The notes under the pieces: model-generated
Told to the model about the DNA's origin: nothing
Database searches by the model: none
What the model saw: only the letters and a program-made list of their open reading frames with translations
Shown here: piece after piece, positions 18,471 through 28,931 of the stretch
Layout of the letters: each line of letters begins with the position of its first letter
How positions within the stretch are numbered: position 1 is the stretch's first letter
Translations under genes and position numbers: made by a program
NCBI GenBank assembly: GCA_009363875.1
Contig: CM018697.1
Coordinates: forward strand, 47,695,484-47,759,483
Direction: 5' to 3'
Origin: Mikania micrantha
Lineage: Eukaryota; Streptophyta; Magnoliopsida; Asterales; Asteraceae
Length of the DNA stretch: 64,000 bases

Positions 18471-21400
18471 AAGCTTCTGGAACTTAGCAAGGTTGATTAC
18501 TATTGATGAAGAGCATGTTATTGAGGCAAATATGCTTGGTGAAGCCATTCAGATTACTGAAGCTGACATTCGAAGGGTTCTACAATTCGGTGGAGAACCT
18601 GCAGGAATGACACTCATTCCTGAAAGGTGTATAAAGGGCTGCTTCATGAGGATTCGTTATTTTAGACTGTACAGTGAGAACTCCATAAAGAAAGGAAAAC
18701 TTCCTCTACAGTACAAACTGCTGGCTCATGTGTTATTGCATTGTTTGAGCATGAGGAAGGGAACGTTTGATGAGCTCAGAGATTTGATGAGGTCTGCTAT
18801 GGTGGCTTTGATATTGAACAAACCGTTCAATTTCTCAGCGATGATCTTCAGATATATGTCTGATCACATTACCAAAGCAAAGGATAGATTCTACATGTAT
18901 CTCAGATTCATCCAGATGCTTATTGATGAGAGATTTCCTGAGCAGAACTTGCCCAGAGTTGTTGCTGATCTTCTTAAGCTTAAGCATATGACTGACTCAA
19001 GTCTTGGTCAGGTTAAGATTTATCAGAAGAGCAGCGATGATGTTTTGACTAAAGATTTAGTATGTCATTGTGCCAGAGCCAACTATGTAGCTCCTGATAA
19101 TGATGCCTGGAGGCATGAAGATTCTAGTTCTGATAGTGAACTGTTCAGTGAAAATGATGATGAACAACAACAACCACCTCCTCCTCCTCCTAGACAACAA
19201 ACAAGGAAGTCACGAGATCAGTCTTCACATAGTCAAGATCAAACTCAAGGACCAAGTGTAACTCCTTCTACATTGGTTCCTCTTCAAGTTATATTTCAAG
19301 GTCAACAAGGAGATCAAGTGCAACAAGAAGATACTTTTTCTGTTCATGTTGATGCTGAGAATGTTGAAGCTGATGATGAAGGTGAAAAATCTACAGAGTC
19401 TGAGTTTGAAATTGTTCAAGTTGGAAATAATTTGGTCAGAAGATTGAAGAAGAGACCTGCACAACAACAGAATGAAGAAGCCAGAGAAGAGGCAGCTGAT
19501 CCAGATTTTAATGATGAAGAGCCTGAAACTTCAAGGAGAAAGAAAAAGAAAAGGATGGCAAAAATGCCTAAAAAGAAGAAGACAAGGACTCCTAGGATCA
19601 TTGTATCATCTCCCGTGGTAGTTTCTACTTCACATGCTTCTGTTTATGTGTATACACCCATTTCTATTGCTTCAACAGTTCAAGCAGAAATTTCTACATC
19701 ACCAGTTCACATGCAGACAGATTCTTTTGTGCAAACACCTGAGTTTGTGAATGTTGCTACCTTTGTTCCTTCTTTCATGGATGCTACAATAGTCACTACA
19801 TCAGTTCAAGCAACAACTTTTCAAGCCGCTTCTTCTTCAAGAGGAGAGTCTTTATTTCAAGGTTTAGATGACTTGGATCTAATTTTTTCTATAGGTTATG
19901 ATGATTCTGAGATTAGAAGAAGGATATCTATTTTGTCAAAAGAGTTTGACTTGTATAAGATGGAAAAGAAGAAGTTGTTGACTGAAAGGATTAGTTCTTT
20001 GGAAACTCTGACTGCTCAACAAAGGGTTGATATTAATGTTTTGAAGAAGGAAAATCAAGACTTGAAGAAAAAGATTGATGATATTCAAGTAAAGGATAAT
20101 CAAGCTGAGTTTGCTGGTGATATTTTTGAACCAGTATTTGTGGATATTGATGATGATGAAGAGGAAGATAAGAAGATTGATTATGAGAATTCAGATGTTG
20201 ATGAACATTGAAGCTTTAATGCTTATTTTGATGATGAAGAAGATGATGGTGATGTGAATGGTGTAGGTAGCTCAGGTGGATTGAATTCCAGGACTGGTGC
20301 CATAGTGATATAATCCTTCCAAGACTTCATTTGATGCTATTCCTATTTCAGTTGTTTCTTCTGATAAGGCTAAAAATTGTAAAGATGTTGAACTTGAAGA
20401 TTTAACTGATATGGAATATCCAAAGAAGATTATTGATTATTCTTTGCCTACTTTTCTTGATATGTTTAAACAACATTCTGATATTCATTTGCAGAGAATA
20501 TTTGTTGAAATATCTGAAGAGAAAGACTTGGAGGAAGGAGAAATTGTTGGTGGTTATTCAGGGAATGACTTTTATGATATGTTTGAAGTTGATTCAGATC
20601 AAGTATTTTATTTTGAACAAGATCATCAGCTAGAGTTATTTGATTTTGAACAAGATGATCCAATGGATGAAAATTTGTATAATCTACAAACGTTGAAGAA
20701 GATATTTGATTTAAAAGTTCAAAGAGGTGTTCCAAAAACATCAATGGCTCAGATGAAAGAAAAGACTTACATAGAGTTGTGGAAGGAGAATCAAGATGAA
20801 AGCTAGTATATAGTTGATCACTTGTATATTTTTAAGCAAATGATTGAAGAGATAGAAGAAAAAGTTCAAGAAGACCAAGCTAAACAATTCACAAGATTCA
20901 AGATTGGATCTAAGTCAAAGATGCAAGGAAGAATTGTTAGCTATGGTTATTTTCACAACATTCCAGGAAGCATAAAGGATAAAGGATGTTATGTAGTCAA
21001 AATGACTGATGGATGCCAATATTTTGGAAAAGCATTAGATATGATGTCCTTACCATCTTTTGAGTGTATGCAATTATCTCTTTTAAAGATGATAAAGCCC
21101 ATTCAGACTAAACATAATGATACATTTGAGAAGCTATTGAAAAAAGAGGCTAAGGATGGGTGGAGTTTGTTGAGTCCACAAGTAAACGATAAGTTGCTTG
21201 GATATTCAAAGCCTAAAGATTTTACAAGACCAAGGTGGAGGAGGATAGAACATAATTGGAATCCTTATTTTAAGTTATGGTTCTATGATGAAAATACATT
21301 TGAAGCTATTATTTAGTTAAGACAAGAAGAGAAATGGAGGGTGATTAGGATGTTGGATCCTGTATGGATAGTTAACTGTTCAAAAGAAGATATTGATTTG

Positions 21401-21733
21401 CTGAATGTAGCTGAGATATTTGCTGGTGATAGATATCATGATGTTGGGATTAGTTACAAAGACATGGCAGTTCAGTTTCAAACAATTGCTCAGATGTGTT
21501 ATACTCTAGGTATACATTCTGGATGTAGATGGGAAGATGTCAATTACTTGTATGTTGAGCTGATGGAAGTACAACAAGAGATTGATGATAGAGATGCTAA
21601 GCTGGAAGCTGAAAGGTTATCTAAGATTCCAAGATCTGTTGTTATTCGTGTTGTTGATAATGTGTGTGGAGAAACAAGTGGAGTTTCAAGTGAAGACTGA
21701 AGACGAAGATTGAAGATTTTAATAGCAACTATT

Positions 21734-21742
21734 AAGGGGGAG
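21734..21742 (+). promoter_or_regulatory. Copia-1 polypurine tract
   Basis: AAGGGGGAG lies directly before the 3' LTR start TGTTAG at 21745, the normal plus-strand primer position. Confidence 0.85.
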
Positions 21743-21744
21743 TT

Positions 21745-22184
21745 TGTTAGTACATATTTGTAATAGGTTGCTTATCAAAGCATGTAAATTATAGAAAGTT
21801 AGTTAAGGTTTGGCTGAGGTTCGTCTGGCCCACGAACCTTAGCAGGTTCGGTGAACCTATTAGGTTTGGCTGTCTAGGTTCGTCCAGCGAACCTCAAGGT
21901 TCGGCTGGCGAACCTAAGGGTTCGGCTAGAATAGGTTTGGCTGACAGTCTGTATATATTGGAGGTTTGTCTGATTTTGTCATAATTCTTGGAAATTTTCT
22001 ATGTATTCTCTCTGTGTGAGATTTCTCAGTGTGAGATTGTATTTCATTGTAATCAGTTCAGATTGATTAATGAAATGAAGATGATTATTGGAATGCTTGT
22101 TATTCTTTGATTCATATAGATCAAATATAGATTCCGCATATATTTGATTGTTCATAGGATTCCGTTATACAATCAAGATCAACA
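21745..22184 (+). repeat. Copia-1 3' LTR
   Basis: 440 bp, starting TGTTAGTACATA and ending AGATCAACA. A GGTTCG array (about 21815-21935) stands immediately upstream of TATATATT (about 21953). About 80% similar by eye to the Copia-2 5' LTR. The flanking TCTGT after 22184 is the expected target duplicate, but its partner is outside the window or deleted. Confidence 0.88.
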
Positions 22185-23904
22185 TCTGTAGATTAGATAA
22201 ACGATGAGTCATAAGCATGAAATGATCGAAAAACGGATCGAAACGATGAAATTGGGCCTATTGGGCTTGTCTGGAGTTCCAGGCGGTACGCGCTGGAAAG
22301 GAAGAGAAGCTTCGGATGCGAGGCTATCACGCGGTACGCCTGGCCTCAGTGAGCAACGCCAGGCGGTACGCCTGACAGACCCAGATAGCAAAAATGGATT
22401 TACACTCAACCTATCTCACTTTTAATCATTCTAATCCTATTTCTCGGGCATAACACCTCTATCTCGAGTTTTACCCCTGTTTCTTCATCATTTCACCAGC
22501 AAAACCTCCATTGATAAGCTTGGAAGCCATTGTTGAAGCTTTTTGAAGGTTTGAAGCTTGGAAGTGAAGCTTGGAAGCTTGTTTACATCAACACCATCAC
22601 TTGAACCTCCTAAGAAATCATTCGCAGCCACTTTTGGAGCTGCCAAATCCCTGATCCAACTTCATCTCAGTGGTTTAGAGCATCTAAGGTAGTTTTACAT
22701 GTTTATTAATGGTTAGATCGTACATGCAAGGGCTAAAAGCCCACATGCTAGTGTATTTGGTCACATGCAACTCCGATCCGCTCACATGTACGAATTTTTA
22801 ATGGGTCTAGAGTGTTTATGGATATATTTTGAATGAGATTGATGATAGAAACCATCTAGGATTGGGTTTTGTTGATTTGATGATGATATTATGCAACTTA
22901 CTATATTAGGAAGCTTTTTAGTTGCACGTTGGCGATTTGTGATGATCTAGACATGTTAGACGTGTCTAGATGTTGTCAAATGTATGTTGAAGTGTTTAGA
23001 AACACATTTGGGTATTTGACTTATGAAAATACGATTTTTCGATAAACTTGCTATATAAGGAAACCTTATTTGGGCAAAATGCCATAAATGGCGATTTATG
23101 CGCAAACGAGATGTTTTATGTATTTAAACGTGTTTTACAAACATACTAGAAGTATTGATTTTATGAAATGGGATTTCATAACTATAATTTCCAAAAATAG
23201 AAAATTTCCAAATATGGAAATTTCCCCCGAAACGGAAACGTTACGATTTTCGAAACATGACTTATGCAAAAACATCACGATTAGAGTCATAGGATGCATG
23301 TAGATGTCCTACTTGTATTTATGACACCAACGAGCTTAACAAAACAAACGTGTCACCAACGATTCGTCGAGTCAACACAAGTCAACACGCACACACTCGG
23401 TTGAACACACCAACACTTGGAGTTGTATGGGATACAAGACACCACAAAACACATACTCACACCTATATGGTTATAGGTGCTTACTAGCAGGGTTGCTAGC
23501 ATTCGCAAGACACGAACATATACACACGGGAACTACTTTATCAGGTGAGTTCACGGCCCCTTTTTCTATTTTCTACCTTTGGGGGAGAAAACATTGCATA
23601 CAAACTGTTTTTGAACAACAACATACTTTTGGTTACATTTGTACATGCTAATATCACGTATATGCATATGTGTGGCACTCATCCACAAAACTGATAAGTC
23701 CTCATTAAACACATCTCGAACCGTTAATAGCGCGTAGCGCATAGCACGGTAATTCTGAATAGTACTATTTGGGCCTGACAAGCCCCACTGTTGCGCGCCG
23801 TATGGCTACCCTGACTGGAGGTCGGAATAGTGCATAATTAACCAAACAACATTGTCATATATTGTTGGATGGATATGGCGGGAGGTAGCATGTTAGCTTC
23901 GGTT
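22185..23904 (+). repeat. Gypsy-1-family LTR fragment, plus orientation
   Basis: Reverse complement of much of the Gypsy-1 LTR (compare 3900-6000) with clear divergence. It keeps the three GGCG palindromes with changed centres (22279-22374), the CTATCTCACTTTTAATC block, the donor AG|GTGAGTTCACGG (23545) and the motif CTTTGGGGGAGAAAAC (about 23577). Both LTR ends are missing. Copia-1 abuts it on the left and Gypsy-4 gag on the right at a sharp junction near 23905. Short ORFs here are not genes. Confidence 0.8.
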
Positions 23905-24454
23905 GCGTCAACTTGGTCGTTCCACCAAGTCAAGGCTCGCTTGTTGAATGTTCCAGCAGAGTAGCGAATCTTGTGATGCTCTGGACAACTGCAGAGGTCC
24001 AGAGTGGCTTCAACCTTTTCTATACATTGGATCAGACCAATGGCTCCTTCATTACCGCTAAAACTAGGCGGCTTACATCCCATAAAGGACTTGTATGAAT
24101 GGTTTGAGCACCACCAGTGTTCCCACTGGCTTCTCCTGACGAGTTACCAGTGTTGTTGATTTCATTACGGAGACGGTTGAACATCTCTGGTATCCCCTCC
24201 TTCATCTGATTAGTCATCTGACTGCTCAGTAGGGTCACCAAAGCGATAGTAGTAGGATCCAGAATCGGCGTTGTGCTCGGACCTGCTGGTAGATTGAGTG
24301 GAGGAGGAATAAATGGAGGATGAGGTGGAGGCAATAGAGGCATTGTAGGAGGTGAGTCAGAATGTGATGGAGTAGACGAATGTGGAGCCAAATCTTGTGG
24401 TGGTGGAGGTAACGAGGGAGTCTGTCTTCTCGGCGTCATTCTGATCATAACCAA
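23905..24454 (-). pseudogene. Gypsy-4 gag N-terminal fragment
   Basis: Minus strand. It begins with a Pro-rich N-terminus (MIRMTPRRQTPSL at about 24445), continues through a LLSSQMTNQMKE stretch, then after a frameshift near 24083 into CKPPSFSGNEGAIGLIQ and RALTWWNDQV. It is cut at 23905, where Gypsy-1-type LTR DNA begins, so the last codons of the open frame are junction artefact. It belongs with Gypsy-3 (28932-29700), which has the same gag layout. Confidence 0.8.
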
Positions 24455-24616
24455 TAAAGTTATTGGTTAGTGCAATGATCGAATACACAAGACAATATGC
24501 AAGTAAAGTCTTAAGTCCTATGTTCTCTACATGCAGGGTCCCTAGGTTATAGTCTAGGCCAAACCGTTTAAACAAGTGACCTATATTTCTCTATAACCAT
24601 GGCTCTGATACCAATC
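24455..24616 (-). other. Gypsy-4 leader with primer-binding site
   Basis: GCTCTGATACCA at 24602-24613 is the complement of the initiator tRNA-Met primer site, three bases from the LTR edge at 24617. No gene. Confidence 0.85.
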
Positions 24617-25957
24617 TGTCACACCCCGAGCTGGCGGGGTTGGATCGGAGTCCCCGTCGGGCGGAAGGTTCCCGGGGCGCGATATTGGGAGTGATAATCG
24701 TGATGATCAGATTGTTTACATTGCACATGATACAAATGAGAAAAATGCTAAACAGAATAGAATTACAAAGTTAAATTACATCAGTATCGTTTATAATTTA
24801 ACAATGTAAATCTACCATAAACATCATAAAGTTTCTATCTTGTAACTATACAAGATATACAAAATAATTGTATAATGATGTTTCAAAAGTATGCAGGTCC
24901 AAAAATACTAAGTCTTTTATCTGAAGTCTAGGTCCAAAAGCATAAGCTTCTTAATTGACCTGTTCGTCACCTAAGAAGTCATGCAAAAAGACCAAGTCAA
25001 CACATAGTTGGTGAGTTCACATCGTTTAGTAACTGAAAATGATTTGAAAACCTTCTTCGGTAAAGACCCTAACCTCATTAACACCACATGTAATATCCAC
25101 ATCGATATGCTTATGTATAGGGCATACCCCTGAGTCGAGCCTACAACCCGCCCAGACGCCGCCGTCCCACCACATACTAATACGCATATGACACCGTTGT
25201 TAATGATAATTAAGCATTTTTACCTACCATACACTTCCATTCCACTATAGTTCTAATGTACACTCAAAACATTTGTTTAACCCTTGGGTAACAACCTTAA
25301 TCTCATTAACATCACATGTACATCCATATCAGCATGCTTATATATAGGGCATACCCCTGAGTCGAGCCTACAACCCGCCCAGACGCCGTCCCACCATATA
25401 CTAATCCACATAGGACAATGTTGTTAATGATAATTAAGCATTTTACCCCTACCATTAACCCATCTTCAGTTCTTTGTTCCTGTAAATACAACGATTTGAG
25501 ATCTCTGTGGATCCTTTGAGTTCATCACACAAGTATGATCAACCACAGCAATTGTACAAACAGAGAAATAAATGCTTAATTAAATAAATAAATAAACATT
25601 TAATAAAATCTAAATCCTAATGATTGGGCCTCGGTCATACTCGAGTAGACTAGTATAGCAATCAGGTACTTAGTAGTAAAGGAGATCTGTAAACCTCATC
25701 AAACATGTGACCTATAATCATCAGTCTAGCTAGGACATCTTTTGATATATAGGCTTTTATAGTTCTTTAGATTGTTAAATTATAAACAATACTGATGTAA
25801 TTTAACTTTGTAATTTTATTCTATTTAGCAATTTTCATTTATATCATGTGCAATCTAAACAATCTGATCCTTATGATTATCACTCGCGATATCGCGCCCG
25901 GGGAACCTTCCGCCCGACGGGGACTCCGATCCAACCCCGCCGGCTCGGGGTGTGACA
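24617..25957. repeat. Inverted repeat made of two LTR ends
   Basis: Arms of about 190 bp (24617-24812 and 25767-25957) are near reverse complements, beginning TGTCACACCCCGAG and ending CTCGGGGTGTGACA. Roughly 950 bp lie between. Both arms are the 3' end of the same LTR family in opposite orientations. Confidence 0.8.
25063..25445. repeat. Tandem duplication of about 155 bp in the LTR
   Basis: Two copies, starting about 228 bp apart, share CTCATTAACA, TATAGGGCATACCCCTGAG and AATGATAATTAAGCATTTT. A single inverted copy occurs at 28160-28305 in the Gypsy-3 LTR. Confidence 0.75.
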
Positions 25958-26893
25958 CTAAAAATGAACGAAAAATAGGTCTTTACCTCGAATCAAGTGG
26001 ATCTAAGCACCAATCTGTTGTACTTCTACGATCTACGTGTGAGGGTGGTCGTTTTGACACTAAGAACTCAAGATTTCATGAAGAATTGGCGGAGAAATCT
26101 TAGAGAGAGTGTGGGAGTTTTAGAGAGAGAAAGCTTGAGAGAGAGGGCTCCGAAAATTTTGAATGTGGCTGGTTTGTGGTGGTGGTTGTGGCTGTAAATG
26201 CCACAATAAATGAACCAAAATAAACCGGGTTCGTTCGGGTTCGTTCGGTTTGGCGTGGTTTCGCGTAGAAATGCCAGTTTCTCGTCGTTTTCGTGACGAA
26301 ATGATTTGTTTTTAAAATAGAATTTATAAAATTATTTTAGGTTGTGATTCCTAATAAATTAACTAAATATCTCTTGTTTATTTTAAAATTTCGAAATAAT
26401 TAACTTACAGTTTAAATTGAATCGCGTAGTTGTTGCGCGCGTTCGTTCAGATCGTCACCCGTACGAACACGACAATAACTATGCTTTTCAATATGGTTTT
26501 CTAATTATTGGACATCATTCAGAACGTTAAACTTTCAGATGTATTCGTACAGATCGTCACCTATACGAATAATCCGTCAGTTTAGCATTCACGTAACGAC
26601 ATCCGTTGTTGTTTTATTCTGTAAAGCCTCACATACGTTTATACATAATAAAAGCCTAACAAATAAACACATGATGGTTCTGTGTCGCCAGATAATTATC
26701 TGACTTACGAACCATTGTTCTGAACTTTGTTTTCAGAATTGATATCTGAATTTGTTCGTTGTTAACATGAAATGACACTGAAACATGAAATGAACATAAC
26801 ATAAAATGAAACACACATAGTTCGTACCTGATTACTGTTCATTTTACTGTAGAGATCACTGTTCCGGTACCAGTTCCGGCACTGATGTTACAC

Positions 26894-28760
26894 TTCGGCC
26901 CATTAAACTTGGTTCGACCCACATTCCATTTGAATAAGGTGATCATTCGGTCTAAATGCAACAACTCGGCCCACATAAGTTAACTTGGAATAAACACATG
27001 AAATCTATTTCAACTAATTATATGCATGGGTTATGCAAACGAAAAACTACAAAGGTGATGGGATTGAGTGGGTTATATACTAAGTCTCATATCAAAATAA
27101 CGATTTGAAGATAAACATATAACATAATGGCTTGTGAAAATAACAACTTGAGTGCTTAAGGAGGAGTACAATTGGTAACTAGCAAACGAGGCCTAATGAT
27201 GACCAACACCACTACGTGTTAGCCAATTTAGAGTTAACGTACATACGCACACAAGTCACTACAACTTATACTTATGTGATACATACAACGTGAAATCAAT
27301 ACAGGATCTTGAAAACAACCATAAGAAGAATCAAGAGTGCGTGCATATTCTTGCTTATACTTGGTCAACCACTTCTAACACAAGGTGAGTTCATTTGTCC
27401 CTTTTCAAACATATTTGTTTTTACCTCAAGACTGAGAAGCATGTTATACATTTTAAACAATTATTGAAATGCTTATTAAATGCTTTTACACTTGTTCATG
27501 ATCTTATACTGATGCTTAAGCTTGCAACTCTTGTTCTGGAAGCTAGGGACTAAGACTCAAACTATATGCTTGATGCTTATGCTATAAACTCAATGCTTAA
27601 ACTACATGCTCGATGCGTATGCTATAAACTCTATGCTCAAACTATATGCCCAATGCTTATGCTATAAACCCAATGCTTAAACTATATGCTCGACGCTTAT
27701 GCTATAAACTCTATGCTCAAACTATATGCCTGATGGTTATGCTATAAACTCAATGCTTAAACTATGTGCTCGATACTTATGCTATAAACTCTATGCTCAA
27801 GCTATATGCCTGAAGCTTATGCTATAAACTCAATGCTCAAACTATATGCTCGATGCTTATGCTATAAACTCTATGCTCAAACTATATGCTAATACTTGAA
27901 GCTAAATGCCCAAAGCTATGATTGTATGCTAAATGCTAAGCTTGTATCTATTCATGAGATACGTAATTGCTAAACATTGCTAGAGCAAAGCTTGTACCCA
28001 TGCATGAGATTGGTGAAAGCTAAATTATGATTTGTGAAACAATTGCGTTTGTACACCTTACTCTAAAGCTAATCTACATGAATGCTAAAAACTTGTAAAC
28101 TTTTAAACTGTACACTAAAGCTATGATGAAAATTGGATTGAATGGTAGTTAAAATGCTTAATTATCATTAACAACAATGTCATATGTGGTTTAGTATGTG
28201 GTGGGATGGCGTCTGGGCGGGTTGTAGGCTCGACCCTTTCGTATGCCCTATATATAAGCATACCGAATTGGATATTACATGTGATGTTAATGAGATTACG
28301 GTTGTTACCGAAAGAGGTTTGCTAAAGCTATTTTCAACTTTTAAACTATATGAACTCACCAACCATTGTGTTGACTTTGTTTTCTTACATGCTTACTCAG
28401 GTGATGCACAGGTTTAAGCTAAGGCTCGGGATTTCATGCTAGGATGCTCAGATAGAGGACCTAGTAGACTTTTGGAAAGCACATATTTTGTTATTGACGC
28501 GAGTCACTCTTGATATCTTGTACAGATACAAGATAGAAACATTTGACTATTTTGATAGGTTTACTTAATTAAATTACCGAACATTGATATTGTAATTTAA
28601 CTTTGTAATCCTAGTTTAAGGCTTTATCGTGCTTTAGTTATTCTCAATGTTGATGCTATGTAAACAATCTGATCACACGATTATCACTTACGATATCGCG
28701 CCCCAAGAACTTTCCGCCCGGCAGGGAAGTCGATCCGTCCCGTCGGCTCGGGGTGTGACA
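26894..28760 (+). repeat. Gypsy-3 5' LTR, 5'-truncated
   Basis: Ends GGGTGTGACA at 28760 directly before the primer site. The expected start TGTAACATC is not found on this strand: Gypsy-4 lies at the left edge and has probably replaced or split it. It contains a donor AAG|GTGAGTTCA (27385), a 40-bp minisatellite, and an acceptor GCTTACTCAG (28400). No gene. Confidence 0.75.
27560..27890 (+). repeat. 40-bp minisatellite with an 80-bp higher-order period
   Basis: Eight consecutive 40-bp units plus a partial ninth. The core is AACTATATGCTCGATGCTTA then TGCTATAAACTC. Units alternate between ending CAATGCTTA and CTATGCTCA, which gives an 80-bp dimer for most of the array. It lies inside the putative LTR intron. 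Confidence 0.88.
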
Positions 28761-28763
28761 TAA

Positions 28764-28775
28764 TGGTATCAGAGC
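28764..28775 (+). promoter_or_regulatory. Gypsy-3 primer-binding site
   Basis: TGGTATCAGAGC, complementary to the 3' end of initiator tRNA-Met, lies three bases after the LTR end. Confidence 0.9.
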
Positions 28776-28931
28776 TCAAGGTTATATAGAATGATAGGTC
28801 ATGTACTTGAACGGTTGGGCCTAGACTATAACTTAGGGACCCTCATGTAGAGAACATAGGATTCATGTCTGTATTGCGTCTTCTGCATTCGATCACTGCA
28901 ATAACCAATATTCGTTTGGTTATGATCAGAA

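Larger units (their letters stand above)
17435..21700 (+). pseudogene. Broken long 3' ORF of Copia-1 (env-position protein)
   Basis: Starts MANLTFRDKHNLCAYL and matches the Copia-2 ORF at 60491-63989. After residue about 55 it is split by the 870-bp insertion at 17601-18470; coding resumes at 18476 and is open to TGA 20209-20211. It then continues in other segments (20411-20806, 20822-21316, 21341-21700) separated by TAG at 20804-20806 and 21314-21316. Visible parts are a conserved N-terminal domain, a Ser/Gln/Glu-rich acidic middle, a Lys-rich patch, a coiled coil (about 19905-20090) and a conserved C-terminal domain (about 20880-21660). I see no signal peptide or membrane helix, so 'env-like' describes position only. 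The function is unknown to me. Confidence 0.8.
14645..22184 (+). mobile_element. Copia-1, 3' part of a Sirevirus-like Copia element
   Basis: Contains the end of RT and RNase H, a 2.2-kb spacer, a broken long 3' ORF, a polypurine tract and the 3' LTR. Order and sequence match Copia-2 (57660-63990) along the whole length, including the noncoding spacer. The 5' part (LTR, gag, protease, integrase) should lie beyond the Gypsy-1 insertion but is not found left of it. Multiple stop codons and a chimeric insertion make it a dead copy. Confidence 0.85.
24617..26893 (-). repeat. Gypsy-4 5' LTR, rearranged
   Basis: On the minus strand it starts TGTAACATCAGTGCCGG at 26893 and ends GGGTGTGACA at 24617. 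The U3 side matches the Gypsy-3 3' LTR start (33855-34350). It contains an internal opposite-strand copy of its own end (25767-25957), a 155-bp tandem duplication (about 25063-25445) and a promoter-like CT-rich leader (26100-26160) ending in a donor GAG|GTAAAG near 25985. No gene is present. Confidence 0.75.

Noticed and set aside
23838..24083. 81-codon ORF joining gag to ...ATEANMLPPA
   Set aside because: The tail is LTR sequence read through a junction at about 23905, so it is a chimera and not a gene.
27560..27890. CRISPR-like regular repeats
   Set aside because: Units are contiguous 40-mers without spacers in plant DNA; this is a minisatellite.
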